A program made the translations under genes and the position numbers. DNA of 64,000 bases from Celoporthe dispersa. Its lineage: Eukaryota; Ascomycota; Sordariomycetes; Diaporthales; Cryphonectriaceae. Where the stretch lies: NCBI GenBank assembly GCA_016584495.1, contig WAID01000001.1:1550001-1614000 (forward strand). The letters are read 5' to 3'. Every line of letters begins with the position of its first letter. Within the stretch, counting starts at the first letter, position 1. The notes beneath the pieces are model-generated. The model was given only the letters and a program-made list of their open reading frames with translations, searched no databases and was not told the DNA's origin. Positions 33,075 to 44,607 of this stretch are shown piece by piece.

Positions 33075-34336
33075 ATGGAGATCTCGTCCAGCGCTGTTAC
33101 CCAGAAGATCGAGGAATATGCAGCCTACAAGAACCTTGACCCAGTGCGCTACAGCGCTGATATCGTGAGAGAGAAACTCAACGAGGGTCTCTTCACCAAA
33201 GGTACGCCCAGAGACACCCCGGCTACTCCCCTCAAGACGTCGTCGAGGTCTAACACTCGTTTGTAGACAAGATTCTCGAGAGGTATACCGAGCAGGCGAG
33301 GTCCGGCCTCTCAGAGCAGCTCCAGGGCACAGAGCAATGCTTTGAGGAGGCCTCTGGCTCATCAGGCAGTAAGCGGCGAGCCCCTAAACTTGGCTATCCC
33401 CCCAAGCGGCCCTTAGCATTAACAATCCGTCCGTCCCACCACCAGATCTCGCGCAGCAGGGGCTCCAGCGTCTCGTCGCAGGTCGTCTTTCGGCAAAAGA
33501 GCCAGACGAGGATGCCGTCGCCATCGTGTGCAAGCTCATCAGCTTCCACGCCTCGTTCCCCTTTCCGCCCGCGTCGACAAGCGGAGGTGACGCCGCGCCA
33601 GTCATCGACAAGGCCGCCTTCATCCGGGCCATCTCCCTCCTGAAAGCTCACCCTGCCCTGCCCCACGCACCGTCCCTCGCGCAGCCAGCCACACACGGCA
33701 TCAGCATGGATAGTGACCCCAACAATCCAGACTCCAGCCTCAAGTTCATCACCCAGCGCGGCAAAGACGCGCGAGACTACCGCCGGCGGCTGTTCCGAAG
33801 CCTGGCAGTCCCAGCCGCCTCCTCCAGCACCGTATCCCACCCGCCCACGCTCCTCCCTCGCCGTGCCGAGGCTGGTCGTCAGCCCCAAGCCCACGCCGGA
33901 GCAGCTGGACGATCTCGACTGGGACCCCGAGGCGGGCCAGGTCTGCTACGTGGCCCACGAGGACGAGCGGACAGTCGACGTGCTCGACGTCCTCGCCGAG
34001 ACGGTCCCGGGCTGCGAGAGGCCGATGAGGAAGCCGAACCGCGATGCGTTTGAGGTGGCCCTCCCAGGTCTGCCTCGGTACGAGCTGGGACTGCAGGAGC
34101 TGCGTGTGCCTAGCGGTGTTGCCGGGGCTTTCGCGCGACTTCTTGCGCCGCTGGACACTGGTATCAAGGGGGATGTTTCCCTGACCTGGGAAGAGTTTGA
34201 CGAGATCTTATCCGCTGAGGGATGCACCGTAAGTTTCTCCTCTGTCTTTTCGGGTCTCGTTTCCAGCTGCTGACATTGGATGTAGGCTTCTGTCGCCGGC
34301 TCTCTCGACAAGATCTCTTCCCTTTTCAAGCATTAG
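33075..34336 (+). CDS. Uncharacterised fungal protein
   Basis: No family recognised. Exons: 33075-33201, 33267-33368, 33446-34228 and 34286-34336, with introns of 65, 77 and 57 bp, canonical splice sites and consistent phases. The N-terminus (MEISSSAVTQKIEEYAAY, later DKILERYTEQARSGLSEQL) is helical. The middle is Pro/Ser/Ala-rich and basic, and the C-terminal 120 residues are mixed, including LDDLDWDPEAGQVCYVAHED and VSLTWEEFDEIL, ending SLDKISSLFKH. No signal peptide or membrane segment. The frame changes by one extra base between about 33834 and 33860 (C-rich DNA): the upstream frame is good to RRLFRSLAVP and the downstream frame is good from SSLAVPRLVVSPKP. Corrected length about 353 residues. 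Confidence 0.72.
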
Positions 34337-34861
34337 TAGTTAAGTACTTGAGTACTTAGTAGACAGCAGAAACACAGCTAGTTTCTTGAGCAGATCTTTG
34401 GTGAGAACATCATAGCTGAGATGAGCGCGCGAATATAATCACTGTTTGATGTTCCATCCATGTGTCCATACCATAATCAAGCTCCAAGATGCTTTTTCTT
34501 TTTTTCTTTTTCTTTTTTTTTATAAAAAAAAAGATTATTCTGAAGCCCGAGGCCCTTCTGTAGAGCCTGCTTTGGAATTATTGGTAGCCATAAGGGCCTC
34601 ACCCGCCTGCTAACATACCCAGACAGCCGTCACCGCAATTAACCACATTGTTTGCAAGTCTGTAGGTGGGTTACGATCTCACATTTTGCTTGGTTATGTA
34701 AGATGTAGCTACCGAGTAGCCAGTCCTGGCCCGGATGCTAAATGCGACATACTTCTATGTGTGTACATCTGCACGTTCATCCTTTCACCTGCGACAAAAT
34801 GAACTCCTACGGCAAATCTAAATCCTACAAACACAAGGCCCTCCTCAACCGGGTTTCCTCT
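34337..34861. other. Convergent 3' flanks
   Basis: Gene-free DNA of about 525 bp between convergent genes, with T- and A-rich runs at 34495-34532. Confidence 0.6.
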
Positions 34862-35966
34862 CTAGCCCCGTCTGCGCGTTGTCGGGGCCTTCTTTGGCAC
34901 AGCGCTCGATGCGCCGGCATCCGAGGCAGGCTGCAGGGCGATGAGCTCCTTGCGCTTGCCCAGTGCCTTGGCGGAGGGCGCATTCCAGTAGTATACCATC
35001 TGCGCGGCGAGCACGCAATTGAGCACGAAGCCCGCGACGAAGCCGTACAGGATCAGCTTGTCGTCGACCTCCTGGAAGGTTGTGAAGATGCGGACGGCTG
35101 AGCCGAGCAGATAGTTGAAGACCTGCCACATGCGGTAGTTAGTCGTGCTGTCTGGGTCTCCATGCTCGACCAGGAAGCTGCATGCGCGTCTCGGGAACGA
35201 CACCGCGGGGGTCATAGGGCCCTAGATGAGCTCCCCACCCGGGCGGGAAGGTGACATGTGCATGCAGATGGCCAAAAAAAAAGTTATCATCATCCCGCAC
35301 CGCTATGTCACACCGTGGGGGCGAAACTTTTGAGGAAACACAAAGATCTGCACTCACCGTGAACGCGCTCAGCTGTCCCGTGCCGCCCTCCTGGTAGATC
35401 GCCAGGATCTGGGGCACCTTGCTGGCCACACCCAGCGTGCCGGCGCCCGCCTGCAGATATCCCAACACGTCCATGCCCACGAGCGCCTCGCTGAACAGCG
35501 TCGCGATGCTCGCCGCCAGCACCGCCACGAACAGCGCCGCCAGGGACGTCTTGCCGCTGTAGTTCAGCACGAGCACGGTGATGACCACGTTCTGGCCCAG
35601 GATGAGCGCCGTCTCTCCGTACGTCGAGAAGGGGAAGCCGTTGCGGACGTTGTAGGCCAGCGAGATGAGGTAGCTCGTCGTCTCGAGGAGGTAGCTGAGG
35701 AAGGACACGCCGGACGCAGACTTGCTGCGCACGAGGTTGAGGATCTGTGGGACCTTGACGATGGAGGAGGCGGCCACGATGCCGATGCCTAGCGCTTTAG
35801 AGACGGCGAGTTTCAGGCACTCGGTGTCGGCGACGTCGATGTCGAGGACGAGCGAGGAGTAGCATTGTTCGCCGAGGAGGGAGACGCCGAAGTCGCGGAT
35901 CGGCTGCGGGAGGTTATGTGTTATAGGCTGCAGAACAGGCTGCAGCGTTGTCCGAAGCGAGTCCAT
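34862..35966 (-). CDS. MPDU1: MPDU1-type PQ-loop membrane protein
   Basis: Homologue of mannose-P-dolichol utilization defect 1 (Lec35), an ER membrane protein needed for use of dolichol-phosphate sugars in N-glycan and GPI synthesis. Exons: 35966-35358 and 35122-34862, with an intron of 235 bp. Protein of 289 residues with about seven hydrophobic segments. Two PQ-loop repeats are visible: VKVPQILNLVRSKSASGVS (Pro-Gln at 73-74) and SKVPQILAIYQEGGTGQLS (Pro-Gln at 185-186), each followed by a membrane helix, as in the family. The N-terminus (about 30 residues) is amphipathic. The C-terminal tail is Ala/Lys-rich and ends TTRRRG, with basic residues typical of ER membrane proteins. The intron falls right after the second PQ loop. 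Frame intact. Confidence 0.92.
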
Positions 35967-36750
35967 CTTGGTAGTTGTCGACAGGAGTGCTTGTGGTTCC
36001 TGGCAGGGCAAGTCGAAGAGCGCGACGCGATTTGATCTGATGCGATGGGATGCGATGCGATGCGACGCGCAGTGCCTTGAGAGTGCAACGCGCTTTTCTG
36101 TGTCTGGTGGTAGAGGGACTACTCAGCTGCACCAGCAAGTGACATGTATGCAGACAGCTTCTCGGAAAAAGGAGCACAGGATGTCCACCCAGGGCCAGAC
36201 AGAGGATATTGACTGGGAGTTGAAATGATGGGTGAAGTGGACTGACTGACGGCTGGATACAAGCTTGTGACAGTTCAGACACCTGTCAGAATTCCAGTCA
36301 GCCGTGGCTAGTACCATACCAGCACGCTTAGTATACTTGGCAAGGGAGCTTGGATCCCTGCTGACAGGGGTAGGTAGGTAGGCGCACGGACCATGCAGGA
36401 CCCTGAAAGCTGAGATGGTGAGGGTCCTCACCTAAATTAGTACTGATATACACTGATTCAATGAAGGTAAAAAGAGAGGTAAAAGAGCGTCCCATTGCCT
36501 GCCTATAGCGACTCGAGGGCCCAAAGAGTCAATAGATGCAGATTTCTGTTTTGGATTCTAGTCAGTATTCCTGCTAGCCTGGTACTATCCGTTTAGGATC
36601 ATCATTCGCGTGCGATATAAGAATCGGCCGCGAGATCAACCGCTCATCCAGCCGTGGGATAGCCCACATTAAAGGTTCCCTGCCCAGCAATCATCATCCA
36701 ACGCCTCCCATGACCATGTATTCCTATCGCGACGAGCCCCAGGTAGCCCA
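35967..36750. other. Gene-free interval upstream of MPDU1
   Basis: Includes a five-copy TGCGA-type pentamer repeat (36041-36065) about 75 bp upstream of the MPDU1 start, and otherwise no structure. No coding frame. Confidence 0.6.
36041..36065. repeat. (TGCGA)5 pentanucleotide repeat
   Basis: Five tandem 5-bp units, one with a G substitution, in the probable MPDU1 5' leader. Confidence 0.85.
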
Positions 36751-37845
36751 TTAGCTCTTCTTAGGTCGGCCTGGGCGACGGCCGGATTTTGCAGGGGCGG
36801 CTGGCTTCTTGGTGCTCTTCTTGAGAGCTGCAGCAGCTTTCTTCGCCGGGGCGCTCCTCTTCGGCCCGCGTTTCTTTTTTCTCCTCTTTCAGCGCGGCGT
36901 CGAACTCGCTCACCAGAGCAGCAGCGTGCGCCAGGTTCTTCTTCGGCTCCCAAGTGTTCTCCGAGTCCTCGTAGCCCTTCCACTTGATGCGATACTCATG
37001 CTCCTTGGAGTCTTCGTCGATTCTGTAGTCCACGATTTTCTCGACCTCGTACTCCTCGCCTGCCTCCTCCTTCACCACCTTCTTGGTCCTCGAGCCTGGT
37101 TTGGGTCCTCGCTTGCCGCCGGTAGCCTTCGGAGCCTGCATATGTGACACGTTAGTTGTTGTTGCCAAGGAAGCCTAGAGAGGCTCAGTAAGATGGCGTA
37201 CAACCTTAGCAGTGCCGGGGGCAGCGCGTGGTCGTTTGGCCGAAGCCAGCTTGATGGCGGCAGAAGCGGCGGCGGCAGTAGCGCGACCGCGACTGTGTCG
37301 TTTCACAGCGGGCTCGTCCGCAGAGGCATCAGCCTTGCGCTTGCGACCAGCAGCAGAGGCAGTATTTTTGAGGGTCTTTTTGGGGGTTGTAGAGCGCGAC
37401 GTGGCGCCTGCAGGTCTGCCGCGCTTCTTGGCGGGAGCTGGGGCGGCGGGCGCCTCTACCAATGCTTTCGCGCTAGGTATGTCTTCGCCATCGCTCTCTT
37501 CGTCCTCGTCGCTCTCTTGATCATCGCCCGCACTGTTATCCCCAGCTGGTGCGTCGTTGGCTGGGGCGGATCCGGGTGTTATCTCGTCGCTCTCGCCTTC
37601 CTCGTCTTGCAGGATCTCGGGGATGACTGGGCCGGCGTCTGGATGCTCCTCGTCGCTGCCGTCTAGGTTCTCGAACAGGTCTGTCCCAATGTGAGGGATA
37701 GGGACGTCGTCGAAGTTGTCTCTGCTAAGTTCACACTTGGGTTAGCCATCTCTAGAACCTGCGCGCGGCGATGCGCCGCTCTGCAAAGCCCTCTATGAAT
37801 GGCGCGCAACTGGTCTTACAGCTCTGGATCGTCAACGAAAGGCAT
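36751..37845 (-). CDS. Chromodomain protein with AT-hook-like motifs
   Basis: Probable heterochromatin reader. Exons: 37845-37820, 37724-37202 and 37135-36751; introns of 95 and 66 bp. Protein of about 310 residues after correction. The N-terminal half is acidic (Asp/Glu/Ser-rich), then basic with AT-hook-like cores (KKRGRPAG, later KRGPKPG). A single chromodomain spans roughly 210-262: EEYEVEKIVDYRI, YRIKWKGYEDSENTWEP. The aromatic cage residues that bind methyl-lysine in HP1 are present (Tyr212, Trp235, Tyr238). The C-terminus is Lys/Ala/Pro-rich and ends GRRPGRPKKS, another AT-hook-like core. No chromoshadow domain is visible, so it is not a canonical HP1. The frame changes at the T run 36875-36880 (+ strand; one extra base), joining AALKEEKK to KRGPKRSAPAKKA. 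Exon 2 has tandem acceptors (TAGCAG) that would differ by one Arg. Confidence 0.83.
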
Positions 37846-38842
37846 CTTGTCTGATGGTCTGCCTGTCTGCGCGTCACGTGGTTTCTATTTTTTTTCTTCT
37901 TGTTTCTAGAGAAGAGGGGGGGATAGAAATGAATTGGCGCGTTCGACGTACGGTGAGACGATTGGAAAGTGATGGTGAAGTTTGTAATTGGAGTAAGGAA
38001 GAAGGAGGGAAGTCGCGCCAACGCGTCTCAGATACCAACGGCGCAAGTACCGAGAGATGTAGGGAGCTCGGGCCGCCTAGGTCTTTATATGTACAGGTAC
38101 AAGCTGTAGGACGCCATTGGTGGTTGTTGATAGTACTTGGGTACGTACTGGGTACCTCTCAGTGCTCCATACCCTCCGCGCCTCTTCTTTTTTTTTCTTT
38201 TTTCTTCTCCTTCTTCTTTTTGCTTTTGCTGTGCAGTCACACTAGTGATACTCGACCAGCCAAAAAAGTACTACTTCGGAGGACCGTTCGTTATGGGTTG
38301 TAATTGTATTGACGAGCTCACATTTGGCAACATTGACGGCGATCGGCTGGACTGACGCAATACGCACAACCTCGGACGGGATACTAATCCTGCCCCATCT
38401 TCTCTTCCCGCCTGAAAAGGAAAAGCACACACCAAACAAAACCAGCCGTCGTAAGTATGGCATGGTCATGATGCATGTGACAATATCCTTCACACTAACT
38501 CTTCATCTTGCTGTACACTGGACAGTCGAGTCAGATCTCATCATGAGATAATGCCGTCGTGATTGAGTACGTTCCAGCTCCCAAGGTCCTGGAGCACTTC
38601 TGGACTTCACGGCCAATGGCGACTACCTCAAGGTGTTCTCGTGTATCACCTGTAAAGTATTCCCTCGCGACAATACACTGGTGGTAATTCTAACTACCGC
38701 TTCTTTATACCACAGTGTAGACTCCAGAGATGCACACACAACGCTGATCCCATGCCTTCCGTAAAATCATCACTTTGCAGAGACAACATGCCGCCCATCA
38801 AATTATGTCCATGGCGCGTCGCTTTATGGTTTCATGACTCTT
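37846..38842. other. Gene-free interval
   Basis: The promoter side of the chromodomain gene and the 3' flank of RIC8. T-rich tract at 38185-38222. No coding frame is convincing. Confidence 0.6.
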
Positions 38843-40565
38843 TTAGTCCAGCTCTTCAACTCTCTCATCATCCTGGATGTCCTGAAAACGACCCTCCCGA
38901 AAGGCCTGCTCGACAGGGTTCTGTATGTCGATGATGCCGGTCTTCTTGAGCCTATGAGGCAGTTAGCACACCTCCGGAACAACATGGAGGAAAAAGCCAG
39001 AATAGGGGGGAGACAATCCCCCCCCCCAAAAAAAAAAAAGACGGGTCATCAAGTCAGGGCAGCCTACCTCTCAAACAAGACAAATAGCCTCTCCGCCTCC
39101 CTCTCCTTCTCCTGGTCCGTCATCTCCGGGACGTCAGGGGCCGTCTCCCGGTCCAGAAACTGCCCTGTGATCGGATTGACCGGCCTGCTCCCGGTCCCGT
39201 GCTCTACCTCCTCCCCGCCCGACGCATTCTGCGGCACGGGGATGTTGTTCTGGAACAGGAATCCCGACGCAAAGCCGTACCCGACGTTATCCACAAACTT
39301 GTGCGCGTCCTTGTCTGACATCTCGAAGAGGAGGTGCGAGATGGTGTCGCGTAGCTGTGGGGTGAGCGGGTTGGTTGAGTTGCGCAGGACCCTGGCCGGG
39401 AGCGTCTCGCCGCGGCCCAGGACCTTCTGCCTATCCTCGGGCGTGGGGAGGAGCTTGCTGCGGAGGAAGGCCCTGACGGGATCGGGAGCGGACTGGTAGA
39501 GGAGCCGGAAGACGGAGAAGACGGGTGTGACGGTCTGCTCGAGTTCGTTATCGCTGTACTTCGCTAGGGAGAGGTCGAGAAGGTGGACGAGGCGGTCCAC
39601 CACGGAGGTCTGCGCGTCGCCTTCCGGGTACAGGACTGCTTGCGCCTCAGCACTTTCGAGTTTGAGGTTGATGAGCGCGTTCACCAGGGCGCTGAAGGGG
39701 CCGTCGAGAGGCTGTGACGGTGTCAGGTCGCGCCCGGTGATGAGGCTCACGATGTGAGGTACTGATGGTGTGAACGAGTCGACCCTTGCTGGACAGTAGT
39801 GCGCCACGTTGAACAGCAGCCTCAGCATCTCGGCCAGCGCCATGTCCTGCATCGGATCCGCCTTCTCCTTCCCGGCCCTCTTGGCGACCTCAACGTGCTT
39901 TGCCAGTCTTGCGATGATGGTCTCTGCCAGCCCATATTCGTCGATGAGCTTCACCAGTTCGACGTTCGTGCCGTAGGTCGTGAGAAAGATGACTCTCGAT
40001 ACTAAAAACTCGTCGTCCCACGTGTCCCGCTTCAGCAGAGCGCACGCCTTGGCCTCGTAATCCAGGTCGACGAAGACCTGCCGCGCCTCGGACTTGATGA
40101 GCATGGTGTTGGCGAGGCACCTCAGCGCACCGTGTGATGTTGATACTGTCTCGTCGTCGAAAGCGTGCCTCGTGAGCGTTCTTATGCCCTGTCCCGAGTT
40201 TCAGCCTCCCCTGCGTCATGAGCCCTCCCCCTAGCAACTAACCTCCTTGGTGAATATGGGATCTGCGTCTCGAGGATCTCTCCCGTAGATCTTGAGCTCG
40301 TCCAGCGCGGCATCGCGTTCTGCAGGGGAGTTCAGCTAGGGTCGACCTTCAGAGAACCTTGTTGGTGTCGGAGGCTGCTGACCTTTTGTGGTGAGATCGT
40401 GCTTCTCAAGATCTACTGTGAGTTTCTCCAGCAGCCTGGTGACCGTCTGAAGCTTGGCTGCGCGACACGTTAGCTGAGGGGTCCCTTGTGAGTGTGAGAG
40501 CGGACGTCCCGAGACTTGCCTGCGCCTGTAAGGTTCCCGGTCCATGGCTGTCCGCCGGACGCCAT
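38843..40565 (-). CDS. ric8: RIC8 (synembryn), G-alpha chaperone and guanine-nucleotide exchange factor
   Basis: Cytosolic armadillo-like protein that folds and activates heterotrimeric G-alpha subunits; in fungi it is needed for growth and development signalling. Exons: 40565-40520, 40457-40383, 40319-40243, 40188-39068 and 38951-38843; 475 residues. Introns 2-4 use GT donors. Intron 1 (40458-40519) has donor GCAAGT after CAG, a GCTAAC branch site and acceptor GCGCAG, a textbook GC-AG intron. Splicing gives MASGGQPWTGNLTGAAKLQ without frame loss. Family-typical stretches include VIFLTTYGTNVELVKLIDEY, EMLRLLFNVAHYCP, LLFEMSDKDAHKFVDNVGYG and FASGFLFQNNIPVPQN. The last exon (LKKTGIIDIQNPVEQAFREG) ends in an acidic tail, as in other fungal RIC8 proteins. 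Frame intact throughout. Confidence 0.95.
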
Positions 40566-42268
40566 TGTGTACACAGGCTCGCGAGCCCTGCAGAACTTTC
40601 CGAAAGAAATAGCCGTCTTCGATGCTGTTGCAGCAAGGCGCTAAGTCGGCCCTAGATTTGACTGAGTGATCTCTCGCCCCAGTATGCAGTGGCTGGACAA
40701 CGAAGCCCTCCCGGATGTATAAGTGGCCTGTTCGAGATCACCGCTTTTATGAGCTGGCCTGGACCAGAAGGATGCGGATAGCAACCAGTTGTCAGGTGCA
40801 CACGAGGCCCAAATTGCAGGGGACAACACATGTAAGATATCTGAGATATCGCTAGCGGGACCGGTCATGCGTCGTGTCGTAATTTTCCCTTTCGAGGTCC
40901 GCACTTGCCCCGTTGGACCGGAGAAGAAGAAGGAGCGAGGGGAGGGACAAGAGGGGAGGGAGCAGAGGGAGTGACGAGATCGGTTGGCTCGATAAAGTAA
41001 AACAAAACGCCAATTTCAGGTTCCGCGATCGTCACATGCACGAGCTGAGATCACAGCCAGGACTTTCGCCCTCGCAACGTTCAATGCGGAACAAGGCAAG
41101 ACAAAGGTGTGGGATTGGATGGTGCTAGCATTAGCATGCCTGTAGTGAGCACTTTACGCTTAGCAGGCAGGGCAGGATACGGGATTGCAACTCAACCGAC
41201 TAGCATGGTCATCTGCAATCTTGGCAAGGGCCCCACGGGCAGAACTGTGGTACTTGTCTGCATGCAGTGATGCACTCACACTCTGAGGGACTCGGATCTC
41301 GACAAGTTCGTTTCGAGGCCGAGAATACGCTTAACGCGCCATTGTATTACTTTAAGGTTCAAGTACGTCTTGTTTATCTTTTGTCTGTCCTCCTGTCTTT
41401 CTCTTCTTCTTTCTGCTTTCTCGATCTCGTTGGCGAAGAGCTGCGTGGGGAAAATGGAAAAAGTATGTGTGGCTTTCGTTTCGAGCCCCTGCTGCGCTGA
41501 CCTGCTGAAGGTTGAGCTGAGGTTCTGTCAGGGGTCTGTCTGCAGGCCTAAGTGGCTCGGTTAGTGGCTCGTATGTGCCTGCATGCTGGTCTCTGAACGG
41601 TACTGAAATGCAGCTACGGCTTGGCTTGTGACGCATGCAAGGCGGCATGGAGGGCCCCCTGAAGGGCACCTACCACGGTAGTTCCTAGCGGCACTATCTC
41701 CTTCAACACACTTGAGATCCCGTGCCTTGGACCAAGTTGCTTAGACATTCAGGTCTTGTTGAACATCTCGATTTTAGTACTGATGTTCAGTAAATAACCC
41801 AGAGATTCTTTCCAAGTACAGCTGCTTTCTCCGATCCCAAACATCGATACAACAATCAAGTCTTGTAGGGGTGATACCCCGAGTGGAAAGGAGGATCGCA
41901 GTCCGGCATCACCTAAAGTAGTAACACAGCAGGCTTGATATTACAATTATCCTCCTTCCTCATGCCCGAGATTGCAGGACATCAAGGATTGGTGCCTTGC
42001 ACCTGATTTTTTTTCCTACTGGAATATAATACAGATTCAGTACAGTAAACGAAGAGTCGAGGCAGACACGCAGACTGTGTGTGTAAGAGCGTCTAATCCT
42101 CAAGAAATGCACGCGCTCCATGCCCCATGAACTCCTTCTACTTCGTCGTAGATGAATGCCAGACAGAACGTATGCCAAAAAAAAAAACCACCTTTGTCTG
42201 AACCAAACGCCGTGAAGGTGCATCGCCATGCTCAAAAGTGGAGATCGCTGAATGGTTGAAGCCGCCTC
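40566..42268. other. Gene-free interval of 1.7 kb
   Basis: RIC8 promoter side followed by the 3' flank of the carrier gene. The segment from 41700 to 42230 is relatively A+T-rich. No coding frame, tRNA or long repeat seen. Confidence 0.55.
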
Positions 42269-43663
42269 TCAGTCCTCATCTTGCTCTTGTTGTTTTTTGG
42301 ACGCCCGCTCGTTGACATCCCTGAACAGCTTCTTGCCCATCTCAAAGCTGCTGATCATGATCGCACACGCGGGTGCGACCTTCATCACGCGTGGCATCCA
42401 GCCCCTGAACAGCCCAGGGACGCCCTCGGTCTTCATGATATGGCGAAGGAGGCCGAACATGGTCTGTTCCTCTGGTGCCACAGCTGTCTTGCCGACATCC
42501 CCTGCTATGCCCTTTCCAGTACTCTGATACACCTGCGTCCGTGTCTTGCCAACATCGAAGGGCATGGTGGCGATACAAGCCATGGCACCAGACAGCGACC
42601 CTGCGACGAAGCTGTCCGTAAATGTTTCCCGGTGGTTTTCCTGGCTCTGGGACCGTCGCCGCGCGCGAATATCGCCTTCGTATGTCCGGCCCCGGCCCCG
42701 CTCCCGAGTCTCTGTAAGCTTGGCCCGTATTGTTTCGTAACCCCACCAGTACATGGCTGAGAACGGCACATCTCTCCACAGCGTCAGGCTGAGGCCTCGC
42801 CAGAGCGCACGATAGCCTTGCGTCCTGACCGACTCCTGCATGCTCTGCAGCGTATCCTTGACGTGGCCGGCGGCCGTATCGCCGTGCGAGGCCTGGAGTT
42901 TCGTGCGGAATAATTCGATCGGCCCGATGGATGTAGCGGCGACGACTCTCGCGAGAGCGCCCGCCACCAAGGGTGCGGAATCATTGTCCATCCACGCGAG
43001 GGGACTCTTTCTGTCGTACCGCAGCCATTCGTATCCCGTGAAGTAGATCATGTTGGCCGGTACGGCCATGAGGAGCGTGGGCGACAGTCCTCTCCATAAT
43101 GTGAACAGTCCCTCGTTTCTAGCGATCTTGCGCATTCCATCGAATGTCGAGGTGAATGCTCTCTTCTGTGTCTCCTCCACAGCACACTCGATCCCGCCTC
43201 GTACTGGTCCGTCGACGTGGGGGCCCACGACACAGACCTCGGCATTGTTGTTGGCGAAGAAGACCTCTCTGCAGCAGGAGGTCACGCCAAGGTTGGCGGG
43301 CCGGAAGGCATCGGGTGCATTCAAGGGGGCTTTGTTGAGCGCGGTGTTCTTCACAGGGGTCGGCTGGTGTACGGTTTGTGACTGCCAACGTACGCGGACA
43401 ACATCTAAAGGTGTCACTGTCTGGCGTTAGCATATTGAGGGTGCTATGAGGGAGGAGAAGATAAACCACATACTGGTCAGTCCAGTCAGAAGGCTGCCTG
43501 TCGTAGCAGACAGCATCTTCTGAAAGGGCGTGATGTCAGGCAGCGCATCGCCATCACTCATGTCCTGCCCGGCCGGTACCATGTGGCGCAGGCTCAGGCC
43601 GTCCTCGCGATCAAATCGGTCATGGTTCTGCCCATGCGGGCTGTCTACGAGGGCGCTGGCCAT
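42269..43663 (-). CDS. MTM1: Mitochondrial carrier of the MTM1/SLC25A39-SLC25A40 type
   Basis: Inner-membrane carrier. The SLC25A39/40 and Mtm1 group is linked to mitochondrial glutathione import and, in yeast, to manganese delivery to superoxide dismutase 2. Exons: 43663-43474 and 43416-42269, with an intron of 57 bp whose splicing completes MTPLDVVRVRWQSQ; 445 residues. Three carrier repeats each have the PX[DE]XX[KR] signature: PLDVVR (66-71), PIELFR and PFDVGK. After the first signature there is a long matrix loop with four cysteines (111, 112, 125, 141) around CCREVFFANNNAEVCVVG, a feature of this subgroup. GLSPTLLMAVPANMIYFTGYE and the second and third helices are typical. The N-terminal 50 residues are hydrophilic. 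Start chosen as the first ATG, since the upstream extension lacks one. Frame intact. Confidence 0.92.
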
Positions 43664-44607
43664 GCCAGGCGCACCCAGGTTTCGCACGTAGAGCCTGTCC
43701 GCGCAGCCCGAGTCGTGCAGTCCAGTCACGCCGGGGGCGTGGGGCTGGAGGTGGTGGAGAGGGGGCCGGTTTGGCCGCGGATGTTTGAAAATACAGTTGT
43801 CGCTGCAATCGCTGATGGCGTTCGACGCAGAGATATGTGGAAGGTGGTTGCGTAGAGAGGTTGTGCTGAAAAGCGGTCTTGTCTTTCGGCTGGAAGTTCG
43901 GGGCTAGGTTTTCTGACGCCTAGAAGTTCGGCGCCGTTCTTTTTTTTCTGGACGGGGTTTGCGCAGTGCAAGGGCGCGGCGCGGGCTGCTCTCCAGCAGC
44001 GGGATCGCGGCAAGTACATGATGTCACCCCCACTGCGGATCTGTCATTGGTGAATCTGCTGAGCTGCTTCTCCGGTTTCGCGGTGTTTGGGGTCCAGACC
44101 TCGGCCGCTACTCTACAAGCTTTCAGGAGGCGATACTGAGAATTCGAGTGATTACTATGTATCTCTGGCCAGAAAAGCGGCAAATTCCCTCGTCTAATCC
44201 TCTGAGTTACAGGAAAAAAATCATCCAAGGCCATCATGTTGAAGGGGTCAGTCTGTCCTCAAAGGGAAATAAATTGGAGATACCATGTACATACCAGGGT
44301 CCGCAGCACCAACTCGTCACTGATAAGATAAGCCGATGATGTTGGTGTCTCGTTCAAGACGTCCCGGACGGCGGTGACGGCGAAACCACTTACACGCGAT
44401 CATCACACATTCTCCCCGTCTCCTATCATCAGAATTCTCCATTATCCTGAGCCGACTTGCTACCTGAGCATACCACGTCCTCCTAGAATTTTTCCAATAG
44501 ATTCTGTGAAACCCCTTTGGTCCCTCGGTCTCCTAGCAATTTTCAGTAATTGTTCAGTCGATGAATTTATAATCAACCCCCCCCCCTTCTCCCCCCGCCT
44601 ATTAGCC
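43664..44607. other. Divergent intergenic region
   Basis: Promoters of the carrier gene (-) and the F-box gene (+). A C-rich stretch at 44578-44597 lies just before the F-box start. No coding frame. Confidence 0.6.
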
